Assembly: GCA_030765045.1 (NCBI GenBank)
Contig: CM060963.1
Coordinates: forward strand, 119,975,735 to 120,039,734
Length of the DNA stretch: 64,000 nucleotides
Direction: 5' to 3'
DNA from: Tenodera sinensis
Lineage: Eukaryota; Arthropoda; Insecta; Mantodea; Mantidae
The notes under the pieces are model-generated. The model saw nothing but the letters and a program-made list of their open reading frames with translations, was not told the origin of the DNA and did no database searches. Of the stretch, positions 1 through 10,346 are shown piece after piece. Numbering within the stretch: the first letter of the stretch is position 1; the number at the start of each line of letters is the position of its first letter. A program made the position numbers and the translations under genes.

Positions 1-469
1 CAGACCACAGCAAACCAGCCCTAAAGATTACTCTAGAATTACCAACTCCAGCTATGAAAGCCTACTTACTCACAAAAGAAACACATAAGAACATGAAAAT
101 CTGAATTGAAATAAAAATCTGGTAATATTGCGGTGAAGAGGGCAGGGGGGGGGGGGGAGAGAAGTTGACCCCAGTCAGTTAATTATCCACCAGATTCTGA
201 CTTTCCAAGGTGGAATGAGAAACATAGAGATGACCCGCTGTATAAAATCCCTTGCTTAGAAACACATTTTTGGAATGTAGAGCTTGTAGTAATGTTGCTA
301 AAAAGGTAGTAACTAACTTTTCTTAATCGTGTTGGCAATGACTGTCCTTGTTAAATTCAATTAAATTGGGTTCTTTGGTCTAATCTGTGATAGTATGTGC
401 CAAAATAATATTTTAATCAACAGAGGAATTTTGTAGAAAATAAAAATATATTCCTTCAGGTAAAATTTT

Positions 470-506
<37 letters not shown>

Positions 507-594
507 AGTAAAAGAAAACAAGTCAAAACAAAAACTCTTAGGTGAAAATTTTTAAGGAGAGGAAGAATTTCCTGAAAGTCCTTGCCATACATCC
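1..594. other. Left edge, no gene seen
   Basis: I see no supported gene here. The stretch is AT-rich and holds a G run (about 146-157) and a 30-base A run (about 471-500) followed by short AAAGT units. It is the left flank of the piggyBac insertion. The next SDR exons, which must lie on this side of exon 8595-8769, are not recognisable here. Confidence 0.5.
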
Positions 595-3100
595 TTAACC
601 TCTTCAGGGATATGGACGTGAAATCACGTCCATTTAAAATGACGGACGAGCGATATGGATGTGTATACACGTCCTGTGCGTTTGTGCATTTAACCCTTAT
701 TTATCCTCTATCTAACTCAACTTATTTTAATTTTCCCCCGTTATGAAACATTTAAGTAAATTCTATATGCTTTACTGGCTTACCTTTATATGTTCCTTCT
801 GCAGTGATATGCCTCAAAACAGAGATAAACACACAAGGGCACATCTCCACATTCGCCACAGATCATTCCAGTTTCCTTACGGATTCCCTTCTTGCGGCAC
901 ACGAAACACCTTCGAGATGGGCGGGACTTCTTTGCTGTTGATGGTATCCTTTTAGGATAATGTTTTCCTTGAAGTCTGAGGGGTGCAGGGGTTTTGGATT
1001 TTCTACCCCCAATATGAGGAGGCCTCTCAACCTGGTATTGTTCAATTAGGCTGCGAGCTATTGATAGTCGAAAGTCCAGGTAGATCATTGTCTTGTGTGG
1101 GTTTAGAGCTCTCCAAATTACCAAACAATTGTATATGGTTATATCCAGCTGGTGCAAAAATACCTTTTTATACCATTTCACTGTTTTTCGTAAAGAGGGA
1201 TATGCTTGCAATACCTGATCTACTAGATCGACACCGCCCATGTGCATATTGTATTCCTGGATAACGTCAGGCTTGAAAATGCACATTTTGGTATGGGCAT
1301 CTGTTTTTCCAGTGTCAATCATCAAAATTTTAGAGCTGCAATTGGATAATGCCGTAGCTACCCTCCTGTCCTGCCAGGCAAGGTAGGTCAAAGGTGGGAG
1401 CTGACGCACCTCCATTTCCCCTCTCCTTAGAGCCTTCATATTCACATCTTTTGGCAAACCAATACGATTTGAACGTACTGTTCCAATTGCATTAGTCTTT
1501 CTTTTGTGTAAGGCCATGAATAATTTAGGAGAGCTGTACCAGTTATCTAAGTACACAGTCCTACCCTGATCAAGCACAGGTTCCATTAGGTGCATTACTA
1601 GGGAGCCAGATAAGCCCAAATCTTTGTCTCCAGTATTGTCAGTCCCTTGACCAGTGTAAATGCAGCTATTGTAAAGATATCCCGTTTTACTTTCACAAAC
1701 ATCAAAACTCTTTATGCCAAATCTAGCCCTTTTTGTTTTGATGTATTGCTTCCAACCTAAGCGGCCCTTCCAAAGCATTAGGCTTTCATCAACAGTGACC
1801 TTTTCACCAGGCACATAATTTTCTTTAAATTTTGAAATAATATAATCGAAAACAGGCCTAATTTTGTGGAGTTTGTCATTTACATTCTCTGTGCAGGTGA
1901 AATGAAGGAACCGCAAAATTGACGTAAACCTGTTATTTGACATGCATTTTCCAAAAAAAGGAGTAGCTAGCATGTCATCTGTGGACCAATACATGTATAA
2001 TGCAGGTTTACGAATAACACCCATAAGTATAATTAGACCAATTAGCCTGTAAATCTCATTGAGTGTTACTTCTGTCCACCTTTGAATTCTGCTCTTAGGC
2101 CCTAATTCACCTTTAGAGAGCAGGTCTTCCTTCACCTTACACGCATATACATTTGTTTCCGAAACAATGAGAGACACTAAGTCGGTAGTAAAAAATTTTG
2201 TAAAAATGTCAATTGGTTGGCTGTCAGAAGTCAGCTGAGCCTGGGATTGAACACCAGACCCTGTGCTCGTGAAGATGTGCCTGTTTGTATTGGAATTGTT
2301 TTCAGCACTCCACAATGCTGACTCTTCACGAACACCTGAAGGAAGTTGGTCACATTCTTCCTCACTGCTACTCGTACCTATATCCTCCACACCCCCCTCA
2401 AATTCGGAAAATTCGCCATCAATATCCAAATCGCTGTCACACAGCAAGAAGTCCTCCACATTATCGTGTGTAATTTCAGAAGCCCTTACACTTCCACCAC
2501 TCGCTAACCTTTGTGCAACACTGCTTGTTGATGCCATGTTTTAGCTCTGAGATGTAACACTCAAAAGCTTCTCACTTCAGCTACAAGCAGGAAAGTATAC
2601 GTATGCATTTCAAGAAAGAAACAAACGGAGCCTGTAAGCTATATCCAAGTTACGAAACACGTGTAAGGAAAAATTGCAAACCTGCTTTATTCTGATGACT
2701 CATAAACCATGCATACAGTAGTGTTCTATTTCACATTGTACTGTGATTTGCTGACGCATAGCTCACACATACAATGGGTCCACTACTGTTTCTTTCCGAG
2801 AAATTATATTGGCGCCTTCGACAAAGCAAAGTTAACTTTTTACCACAGTGAAACAAATAGTGCCATTTCAACGATTTGTAAATGCAACTCAACATTGCTG
2901 ATGATGTACATGTATACTGCATATAATGAGTTTTATACCAGTTTTTGTTTCATTAAAATAACTTAAAATTTACGCAAAATACAGCTGTGTATTTAGGAAG
3001 CACTTTTAGCGCATTTAACAATTTAAATGTCCTGCGCTGGATATTGGGTATCCGTTCTCGGCCTGCGGAGCTTTTAAATGGCTGTCGCTCAAGAGGTTAA
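595..3100 (-). mobile_element. piggyBac DNA transposon, complete
   Basis: A 2.5-kb unit is bounded by TTAA at 595-598 and TTAA at 3097-3100, the hallmark target of piggyBac. Just inside both TTAA sites the ends begin CCTCTT, with looser similarity beyond (CCTCTTCAGGGAT on the left, CCTCTTGAGCGAC on the right, reverse complemented). The only large ORF is a transposase on the minus strand. Non-coding margins are about 190 bp and 560 bp. The flanks join cleanly if one TTAA is removed. Confidence 0.9.
786..2537 (-). CDS. piggyBac transposase (PGBD-like), apparently intact
   Basis: A 583-residue cut-and-paste transposase with no internal stop. The N-terminal ~110 residues are acidic and Ser-rich, as usual in this family. 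The DDE-type core follows. The three conserved aspartates fall in VDESLMLWKG (D250), VYLDNWYSS (D331) and GGVDLVDQ (D437 or D440), with spacing close to the family pattern. The C-terminus carries a cysteine/histidine-rich domain (about 544-578, CFVCRK then CGEC and LCFEAYH) like the zinc domain that binds the element ends. The start Met sits about 560 bp inside the element end. It acts in the nucleus, excising and inserting at TTAA. Activity is inferred from intactness only. Confidence 0.92.
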   Translation of the reverse strand: MASTSSVAQRLASGGSVRASEITHDNVEDFLLCDSDLDIDGEFSEFEGGVEDIGTSSSEEECDQLPSGVREESALWSAENNSNTNRHIFTSTGSGVQSQAQLTSDSQPIDIFTKFFTTDLVSLIVSETNVYACKVKEDLLSKGELGPKSRIQRWTEVTLNEIYRLIGLIILMGVIRKPALYMYWSTDDMLATPFFGKCMSNNRFTSILRFLHFTCTENVNDKLHKIRPVFDYIISKFKENYVPGEKVTVDESLMLWKGRLGWKQYIKTKRARFGIKSFDVCESKTGYLYNSCIYTGQGTDNTGDKDLGLSGSLVMHLMEPVLDQGRTVYLDNWYSSPKLFMALHKRKTNAIGTVRSNRIGLPKDVNMKALRRGEMEVRQLPPLTYLAWQDRRVATALSNCSSKILMIDTGKTDAHTKMCIFKPDVIQEYNMHMGGVDLVDQVLQAYPSLRKTVKWYKKVFLHQLDITIYNCLVIWRALNPHKTMIYLDFRLSIARSLIEQYQVERPPHIGGRKSKTPAPLRLQGKHYPKRIPSTAKKSRPSRRCFVCRKKGIRKETGMICGECGDVPLCVYLCFEAYHCRRNI

Positions 3101-3860
3101 AAGAGGCCCAATGTAAATACCAAACTTATTATCTAACCAAGGTTTTGTACTTGAATTTTGCTTTTGTGGAAGCCTTAGGTACATGCACAGACAGATACCA
3201 CATAAATGTTCTTCAAAAATTCGTGCTGCACTGATCTAACTTTGCTCCATATGATTATTACTTTCTTGGGACTTAGATGAAATCCCTTTTCGGACTTAAT
3301 TTTTGTAACTTTGAAGAACTGGAAGTAATTGTCTAGGAGTGTATAGAACTTATTCAGAAAACTTGTTTGCAGGTGTGTCTGGCAAGACTGCTCTACTGGT
3401 GATGCAGTTGCATGTTACTTAAAGGAACTATGTTGAGAAGGTGCATTTTCCAGTAGTTTTAAGTTGTGTAAACCCCTCTTGGAAGCTGCAGGACTTTGTT
3501 GCAGATGGAGGGGCTTTCATGCAATAAAGACCTTGCAGACAATACTGGCAGTGTTTGCCAGAAAGGCTGCAAGCAAGTTGCCAAACAAAGAAGCAGCTAA
3601 CATAAAGAAATCCAACCCTCCCAATAGCAGGACCTTTTCCAGGACTTCCAATAGAAGGACTGGTCACTTATTAAGGGCTCTGGTAACCTCAAGCTAAGGT
3701 GTAAGGTATCATGCTGAGAGCTGAATGGCACAGGGGGCATACAATGTCGCTAATGATCCCCTCAGGGTACCAGGTGAAACCCTATTGTATGGTAGCCTGC
3801 ATGTGCATAGGGGGCTCTGTGTATGTTGACTTTTATTTCCTCCATACTTGTGGGACAAAA
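3101..3860. other. Unassigned flank before LINE ORF1 remains
   Basis: There is no clear gene. From about 3464 the plus-strand frames become Lys/Ser/Thr-rich in a way that resembles the disordered N-terminus of a LINE ORF1 protein, but stops and frame changes prevent a confident call. The stretch probably forms the 5' part of the decayed LINE that follows. Confidence 0.3.
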
Positions 3861-4918
3861 ATGGAGATGTTATCAAATAATTCAAGTAAAACAAAGGAGG
3901 ATAGGGATTCAAATGAGGAAAACCTACCTCAAATAGATCGGCAAAAGGGAGCTGGCAGTTCCAGCAAACCTAGTGATGTGGTGGTGATGTTTAAAAGCCC
4001 GTCGACAACTAGGTCATTAGAGTACCTAGTGATGAAGGATCTGAAATAAGATATGTACCTAGGGTATAATGTCAACAGGGTGCACCTAGACAGAAATGAG
4101 AGGTAAGGTGTAGCTAAAAGAAACTATGTAGGCTGAGGAGGGTAATGGAACTATTGATGCCAGAAGCTTTAAGCAACCAGGACAGACAAGACACACTCCC
4201 AAAACTTCTCAAGAGTCTAGGACTGTCAAATGGAGCAGATCTACTCCAGAAACACCACCTTTGGATAGCCCAAACCAAAAACGAGTATCTTTCAGGGATG
4301 CATTGGCATCTTATAAGATGGCTGTTATTAAAGAACTGTATCCTGAAACTAAATTCTCTGAAGAGGAAGTTAAGGATATATTAGGTGAGATACTCATGAG
4401 GATAGATAGATAGCACTTGGTTAGGAGAATCTCTGCCTCTACTGAGGACTTACACTATCCAGGATGGGACTCCTCATAGAGTATTGTGAAGATGAACAGA
4501 CTTGTCAGTGGCTGAGAACAAACCTTGATGGATTTAAACTCAATAAGGATTTTGTTCTCAAAGTCACAGAGGCAAAAGAGTTGCCAAAATCTGTAAACAT
4601 AAATTCTTCAGAATCAGGGACATAATGATCACGGACCCAAAGATCCTTTTAAAAATTATGAAAGCACTTAATCCAGGGCTAAACACTGAGCACTGGAAAG
4701 TACTAGATAGATAGGAGGAACCTATGGGACAGCAACTTATTTTTCTCGTTGACCAAGAATCCTCCAAAGTTGTCAAGAGGAACAACCTCATAGCTTATAC
4801 TGGCATCAACAGAGGACAGTTTAAGATACTCATGGATCCCAAATCCAAAATAGAACACGGTGAAGCTGAGGAAGGACTAAAGGCAACTGATGTATTTCAG
4901 GAAGCCATGGAGACCTAA
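3861..4918 (+). pseudogene. LINE ORF1 remnant (LOA/R1-like, DUF4780-type C-terminus)
   Basis: Pieces of one ORF1 protein are read in shifting frames. First comes a Ser/Lys-rich segment (3861-4048). A helical segment follows near 4288-4410 (reads like ALASYKMAVIKELYPET in a shifted frame). The C-terminal domain spans about 4480-4918, with NPGLNTEHWKVL, then a stop, then GQQLIFLVDQESSKVV. The motif order (a short acidic strand, NPGLNTEHW, then LIFLVDQES) matches the DUF4780-type domain common in arthropod LOA/R1-like LINE ORF1s. At least three frameshifts or stops make it non-functional. The endonuclease of the same element starts 40 bp downstream, the normal ORF1-ORF2 order. Confidence 0.6.
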
Positions 4919-4957
4919 GCACCTTCAGCTAAATAAGGTAAGTTAATCTGGTACATA

Positions 4958-5230
4958 ATGGCCAAGATATCTATAGTTCAGACTAACTTACAACACTGTA
5001 AGGCAGCTACTGCCACTTTTTCTAAAAAGCTATCTGCTGAAAACATTGATATAGCTGTTATTCAAGAACCTTGGATTTTCAAGGGTAGAATAGGAGGAAT
5101 CAGCAAAACTGGTGGATATGGAGTTAACCCCATTGGTGCGGACAATTCTGGAACTTGTATATGTATAAAGAATTGGCTAAATGCAATACCCGTATTGAGA
5201 TATTGTTTTAGGGATATTACAATTTTGTAA
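4958..5230 (+). pseudogene. LINE ORF2 endonuclease, N-terminal part (LOA/R1-like)
   Basis: The fragment starts with ISIVQTNLQHCKAAT and continues to IDIAVIQEPW, the first two conserved blocks of the apurinic-type endonuclease that nicks target DNA in R1/LOA-type LINEs (the Asn of QTNLQHC and the Glu of IQEPW are catalytic or metal-binding in the family). The frame stops at 5228. The next block of the same endonuclease appears 2.8 kb away at 8076-8210, so another element has split it. Confidence 0.7.
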
Positions 5231-5239
5231 TAACCGAAT

Positions 5240-5848
5240 TACTATTTAACAATGAACAACATGGATTCAGGCAAGGCAGATCCTATGCCAATTGAATCTT
5301 AAAAATAAAGCAAATAATACAAAAAAGAAGAGAATTTAATTTAAAGATCCATATATTATTTGTTGACTACGTAAAAGCATTCGATAAAGTTATATGGCAA
5401 AAGCTATGGGATATAATGACTGAAAACGGTTATCCTCAACATTTAATTTTAATGATAAAGAAAATGTATGCAGGGACTTATATTAGCATAGATAATGGTT
5501 TTAAGACAGAAATTATCAACCTAGTTGTAAGATAAGGCTGTACAATGTTGCCAACTCTTTTAAATACTTATATTGGCGCAGCAGTTGCTGAGAGGCAAGC
5601 GCAATTGAAAGTAGATTTTAAGTTAGGTCGAACAATTATAAATACAGTCCTGTTTACAGATGATCAGATCATTCTGGCAGATACTGAAGACAGACTACAA
5701 GTAGCTTTGTCCAACTTGACAAAATAATGTCAAAGTACAATTTTATTATTTCAGCAAAGAAAACGAAAGTAATGGCTTTCATTGGTAAATACCCAATGCA
5801 GTCAAAACTGCTAGAACAAGTGAAATATTAGGATGTGATATTTCATAT
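5240..5848 (+). pseudogene. Non-LTR reverse transcriptase remnant (first half)
   Basis: A decayed RT is read with several stops. Recognisable blocks are EQHGFRQGRSYAN, then FVDYVKAFDKVIW (motif A, catalytic Asp), a damaged GCTMLP block, and VLFTDDQIILADTEDRL (motif C, with FTDD in place of the usual FADD). This style (FADDQVIIADSED-like) belongs to the endonuclease-RT LINEs common in arthropods; I cannot fix the clade. The element sits inside the LOA-like LINE and is itself interrupted at 5849-6665 by a LINE-A tail. Confidence 0.7.
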
Positions 5849-6665
5849 GTTGTTGTTGTTGTTGTTGTTGTTTTCTAGTGCCTTGCATCTGGCAATGAAG
5901 CCATTAGCATTCGTGCTTTCCAATACTTTTGAACTGTAGTTTCTTCTGATCTTAATGCTTCACAGGTCTTCAAGTGTTCTTCATTCATTTCTGCTGGATC
6001 GTTACACAGGACACATATCGGTGAGGCTGAGATACCTATTCTGTAGAGATGACTTGCCAAGCAGTCATGATTTGTCAATAGTCGGAAGGCTGCAACAGCT
6101 GTTTTCCTTGGTCTCTGGGGGATTATATCTGGATTGGAAAGTAGTGTAATCCATTTTTTATCTTTGGCATTTGTTTCTATTTCTTGTAGGTATGAATGAG
6201 AAAAATTTTTAATGATCAAGCGTTTTATTGAGGAATATGAGAAATTGAATTTAGACTTTTGTGTTATTGTTGTGGCTTTCTTTGCAAGTGAGTCTGCAGC
6301 TTCGTTCCCCATGACTCCACAGTGTGCTGGAATCCATTGGAGATGAACAGTCTTATTAACTTTTTGGAGTTGTGTTAACATTTTGTAGCATTCTCTAATT
6401 TTTGTTGACTTCTTTGTAGTATTTGAACATATTCCCTGAATTGCAGCTTTAGAATCCGAAAGAATTACTGCCTTGTTAAATTTATTTAAGGGAAGATTTA
6501 ATAATTGTCGGAGAGCAATGTATATAGCCTCTATTTCTCCATCATAATTTGTTGTGTCTCTGCCAACAGAATGATAAAAGGAAAAATGTGAACATGTAAC
6601 TCCAGCTCCAGTAAGGTTTTCCTTCGAGGATCCATCAGTATATATGTGCAGCCATATATACATAT
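5849..6665 (-). mobile_element. LINE-A, 5'-truncated I-clade copy
   Basis: A 0.8-kb 3' fragment lies on the minus strand and ends in a (CAA)n tail, seen as (TTG)7 at about 5849-5872 on the plus strand. It holds the RNase H domain and the C-terminal Cys/His motif of ORF2. The same 3' end occurs at 14683-14814 and 36793-36912, which defines the family. It interrupts the RT pseudogene. The flanking sequences TTTCATATG and ATATCATATG hint at a target duplication but do not match exactly. Confidence 0.8.
5875..6663 (-). pseudogene. LINE-A ORF2 C-terminal fragment: RNase H and zinc-knuckle-like tail
   Basis: An open 262-residue fragment. It starts in the first RNase H motif (HIYTDGSS), followed by DGEIEAIYIAL, ILSDSKAAIQG and WIPAHCGVMGNEAADSLA, so all four carboxylate or His motifs of a retroelement RNase H are present. 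A Cys/His motif follows (CVLCNDPAEMNEEHLKTC), then the family C-terminus ending in DARH. RNase H fused behind RT is typical of the I clade. Missing: endonuclease, RT and start codon, so it cannot act alone. It was made by incomplete reverse transcription. Confidence 0.85.
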
Positions 6666-6699
6666 ATATATGATATATATGATATATATCATATGTATA

Positions 6700-7140
6700 T
6701 GATAAGGATTTAAAACAAAAGGTATAAAAATTTCAAAACATATGTGGCACTATAAAACGAACATTGAAAAACAAAACAAGATGAGATACTATATTGAAGT
6801 TTTATAAAACTATGGCAGTGCCCATTATATCTTATGGAACCAAGGCCTGGACCCTGAAATGATAAAAGAATAATTGAAATGGCTGAAATGAAATTTTTGA
6901 GTCATGTGGCTGGCTGTAGTCTCAAAAGTCATATTAATAAGAGAGCAACTGAAAATATTTCATTTAAATGACAAAATCAGGGAGTACAAAATAAAGTGGC
7001 AAGGGCATATCTCCCGAATGTCAGAAGAAAGACTAACAAAACAGTGCTTGCAGTACAAATCAGGTGGTAGGAAAGAGATTGGAACACTGCGGAGACATTG
7101 TGAAGATCCCTTCTGAGTCGAAACAGGTCTACCTGGCTTA
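6700..7140 (+). pseudogene. Non-LTR RT remnant, C-terminal half and tail
   Basis: This continues the RT at 5240-5848 after the LINE-A insertion. It reads in shifting frames with the typical end blocks of endonuclease-RT LINEs: an IEMAEMKFLSHVAG-like segment near 6870-6930, a segment resembling EQLKIFHLNDKIREYKIKW (6941-6997) and HISRMSEERLTKQ (7003-7041). It is followed by the Gly/Asp-coding simple repeat that forms the LINE's 3' microsatellite tail. Confidence 0.6.
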
Positions 7141-7149
7141 TCTTGAGGG

Positions 7150-8075
7150 TTGATGACCACAACGATGATAATGGTGGTGGCGGTGGCAGTGGCGGTGACA
7201 GTGACAGTGGCAGTGGCAATGATGGTGATGCTGCTTGTGGCGTAATGTCGTTGGGTGGTTCTCGTTGAATCGCCATTTGATGCGTAAATGTCGTTGGTCA
7301 CGTTGTGTCGCCCTTGATGTGGTTCGCTCCGGCTAGTCAGGATGAGATCTCTTTCTTTATCTCGGGTACGCGTAGGTGTTATAGATTACCCAAGAAAACT
7401 TCTGTATATTGTTTATTACTTCTTATATACTTTCGGGAGTTATGCCGATTTTCTACACGCAGAAGAATCGCACTCACGTCTGCACTCCACAACGTGCGAT
7501 GTTGGTCTGGGGTGAGTAGTGACGCTTTCTGGCGTCCCCACGCTAAGAAAACGTTCTCTCCAATTTTAAATGTCATGACGTCATCCAAGAAAGCCTCGTA
7601 TCCAAAATGCTATTTCCTTTTCCCGCAATTTAGAAATGTCCCTTTCTATTATAACATGTTCTTTTATGAATTTCGAATATATAATTACCTTTTTAGGATT
7701 AAGCGATGTTTACTTTATATTTTATTAAATATATCGCGCGACTTTTAAGATTGGCAGACCTGAATTTCAAACGTGTATTTAAACTATGTAGTATGACGTC
7801 ATGACTCGTTAATTTCAAACCAATAATGCGTTTATCCTATAAATTTAACGACTATTATTTACTCATATCTTGCTCACCTTACAACACTTCCTACTCTATT
7901 ATCTACATATGTTATTACTCAACACTTATCGCAAATCTCACATCCGGCAATTAAATTAAAACGTGTCTTTATCAAGCCCATTCGATTTGAAATCTAAATT
8001 TCGGTATCATGCTGCTGATGATGATGATGGTGGTGATGATGATGATGATGATAATGATGATGATGACGACAATGT
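7150..8075. repeat. GATGAT/GGTGGC microsatellite, split by a solo LTR
   Basis: An impure trinucleotide tract (GATGAT, GGTGGC, GGCAGT) runs from about 7150 to 7235 and resumes at 8010-8075. The piece between (7236-8009) is a solo LTR. The tract is the probable 3' tail of the LINE just upstream. Confidence 0.7.
7236..8009 (-). mobile_element. Solo LTR of Gypsy-like family A (copy 1)
   Basis: A 774-bp LTR begins TGTGG and ends TATCA and is flanked by a perfect 4-bp target duplication TGCT (7232-7235 and 8010-8013). Its 3' two thirds match the LTRs of element A (19529-20311), including the TGACGTCA-bearing block, while the first ~300 bp diverge. It forms a subfamily with the solo LTR at 46382-47113. 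No internal region remains, which is typical of LTR-LTR recombination. Strand is given by analogy to element A. Confidence 0.88.
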
Positions 8076-8210
8076 TGAGATAATGATAAGGATAGATGGG
8101 CACACACAGGCCCTTTTAGTGACCTCTGCCTATCTTCCTTATGAGGAGGAGGACCCACCATGCGACATGATGAGAAACCTCCTTGCCTATATCTTTAGAA
8201 TTCTGTCATG
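8076..8210 (+). pseudogene. LINE endonuclease, second part (LOA/R1-like)
   Basis: The frame reads IRIDGHTQALLVTSAYLPY followed by EEEDPPCDMM. The SAYLPY block with an acidic/proline stretch behind it is the mid-endonuclease signature of LOA/R1-type LINEs. It fits directly behind the fragment at 4958-5230, so the two are halves of one endonuclease separated by a later insertion (about 5231-8075). No catalytic core follows, so the LINE is 3' truncated here. Confidence 0.6.
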
Positions 8211-8594
8211 ATCCATCCTGCATAACTTGGAAGTGATAGTGAATTATCTTTGTTCGCTATGCTTATTAATGTGTTAAATTTCAAAATTATAGTTCTTATT
8301 TGAATATAGAAACCTCACTCTAATACCATTTCACTATTTGATTCTCTGAATTAATGAAAAAGTTAAGTTATGCAAATATTCCACTGTTATCAAATGCTAT
8401 ACTCATCATAAGCAATAGTGAATCAGTAAAGTATGTAAATACATACTTTTACTCCTTGTTTATTTTCACAATATTCATTAGTTACATTAAATATTTTTAT
8501 TTAAAATTATTAAAACGTTCATAACTGCTTACTGTAAAAGCAGTGGTTCTTTGCAGCCTACTTTTCATATTAACTCAAACTAAGTTAGACTTAC
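8211..8594. other. SDR intron or flank, AT-rich, nothing recognised
   Basis: AT-rich sequence immediately downstream (minus-strand sense) of the SDR exon. I see no ORF, repeat or RNA gene in it. Confidence 0.5.
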
Positions 8595-8769
8595 CTTGTG
8601 TCTTCAAATACTCTACCTTTAGATTGACGAATAAGAGGAAGGAAATAACGAATGACTCTCAACATTCCCCATACATTGACCTCATGGCTTTTCTTGCAAA
8701 GTGAAAGTGGCACCCATTCCACATGGCCAAATGTGCTCCATCCAGCATTGTTTATGATTCCCCACAGTC
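8595..8769 (-). CDS. SDR9C-type dehydrogenase, coding exon 4 (BDH1/HSD17B2-like)
   Basis: The exon follows an acceptor (TTTAG at 8774-8770) and ends at donor GTAAGT (8594-8589). It continues the phase of exon 26120-26282 (one base carried over) and reads WGIINNAGWSTFGHVEW, then VNVWGMLRVIRYFLPLIR and QSKGRVFEDTR. NNAG is the conserved structural motif of classical short-chain dehydrogenases, and WGIINNAG-STFG is typical of the BDH1 / 17-beta-HSD2 / RDH group. An alternative donor at 8616 (GTAGAG, after QSK) would end the exon in the family's usual KGRV position, so the true exon end may be 8617. The catalytic YxxxK exon is not in the window. Confidence 0.88.
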
Positions 8770-9013
8770 CTAAAGAGTTGTATCGTATTATGAATATTAA
8801 ATTTAATGTTGAAACATAAGTTTATACAAGCTTTGTATACAGTTTCCATTTGTATAGATTTGAATTAAATGTGTGTCTAGAAAACCTTTCAATCCATGTG
8901 TTTGTGTCTAGTTTCTATGCAACAAAGTATTATTGCAAGTAATTTTTTTATGTAAAACCTTGTACTTTTACCTTTGCATAGGTATTTTAGTAGTTTCATC
9001 AAACTCATATATA
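8770..9013. other. Intron sequence, nothing recognised
   Basis: AT-rich intron between the SDR exon and the mariner insertion. No feature seen. Confidence 0.5.
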
Positions 9014-10346
9014 CGAGGGTGGGTCAATAAGTAATGCCTCCTATTTTTTTTCCCTTAAATAATTTAGTTATGTGAAAAATTGGAATTTGGCACAATTCCT
9101 CAAATCTTTTTCTCCAATCCCCTGCAGTAGTAACTTCCTAAGTCAACAGGTGGCAGCACTGCATCCTCTTACAAAATGGCTGACATCGACATTCGTATTA
9201 GACAGCGTTCTGTGATTGAATGTTTTACTGCGGAAGGTGAACCGCCAATTCGCATTCACAAAAGGCTAAAAACTGTGTATGGTGATGCAACGGTGGATGT
9301 CAGCACTGTTAGATGATGGGTTCATTGCTGTAATGAAGCTGAAGGGCAAACACCATTGGCAGATGAAACGCGAAGCGGTAGGCCGGTGACTGCAGTGACT
9401 CCATGCAACATTCAGCGAGTCGATGAGATCATTCGTGGTGATCGCTGGATAACAACAGGTGAATTGTGTCGCATTACCTCCCTCAGTAAAGGCAGTGTGA
9501 TGACGATTATTCAACAACTGGGTTACTCAAAAGTTTGTTCACGTTGGGTACCAAGAATGTTAACCGCCCAAAACAATGAAACAAGGAAAACAATAGCCTC
9601 CGAACACTTGCAGCACTTCAATTTGGAGGGAGAGGAGTTTTTGGAAAAAATTGTTACTGGAGACGAAACGTAGGTTCATTTTTTTGAACCTGAATCAAAG
9701 CGGCAGTCAATGGAATGGCATCACACGTCAATGAAGAAAAAAAAATTCAAAACTCAGCGGTCGGCAGGGAAAGTTATGGCGACAGTGTTTTGGGATGCAG
9801 AGGGTGTACTTATGATTGATTTTTTGGAGCAGGGATGCACAATAAATTCTGTCCAATATGTCAGAGCTTTCAAAAAGCTGAAAGCACGTCTTCACCGAGT
9901 TCGCCCAACAAAAACTATGGCGGATGCTGTTCTTTTGCATGACAATGCAAAACCACACACCAGCCGTTACACCACTGCAGAAATTGAGAAATTGGGATGG
10001 CAAGTCTTACCTCACCCCCCATACAGTCCTGACCTGGCACCATCAGACTTCCATCTGTTCGGGCCACTAAAGGAAGCTCATCGTGGGATTCGTTTTGAAG
10101 ATGAGGAGGCTGTGAAAACGTCTGTGCGTCAATGGCTTAGGAAGCAAGACCCTGTGTTTTACCACACTGGAATACATGCCCCAGTTAAAAGGTGGACCAA
10201 AACTGTGGAAGAGGATGGAGATTATATTGAAAAGTGACAAATTAATCGTCAATGTTGTAGTTTTCATGCTATGTAAATTGGATTCAATTTTCTTGGTAAT
10301 TAAAAGAGAAAACAAATAGGAGGCATTACTTATTGACCCACCCTCG
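9014..10346 (+). mobile_element. mariner (Tc1/mariner superfamily) element
   Basis: A 1,333-bp element with inverted repeats that begin CGAGGGTGGGTCAATAAG. About 32 bp are identical at the two ends. It is flanked by TA on the left (9012-9013); the right flank is CA (10347), a likely mutated TA. One damaged transposase gene lies inside. It sits in the long SDR intron, in antisense to the gene. Confidence 0.92.
9176..10237 (+). pseudogene. mariner transposase, two nonsense codons
   Basis: From ATG 9176 the frame reads MADIDIRIRQRSVIECF through to DGDYIEK. Nonsense codons lie at 9314-9316 (TGA, probably from CGA) and 9671-9673 (TAG in place of the Trp of the conserved GDETW). Otherwise the frame is open to 10237. 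Helix-turn-helix DNA-binding segments form the first half. The catalytic blocks are GDET (first Asp), HDNAKPHTS (second Asp) and YSPDLAPSDFHLF (third Asp), the DD34D layout of mariner. With two stops it cannot make full transposase, although the ends are well preserved. Confidence 0.9.

Noticed and set aside
413..670. Minus-strand ORF with a long Phe run
   Set aside because: It is the translation of the poly(A) tract at 471-500. No homology, and it overlaps the piggyBac end.
2263..2544. Plus-strand ORFs over the piggyBac N-terminus
   Set aside because: Shadows of the transposase gene in other frames.
6960..7301. Ser/Thr/Pro-rich ORFs on the minus strand
   Set aside because: They are translations of the GATGAT/GGTGGC microsatellite.
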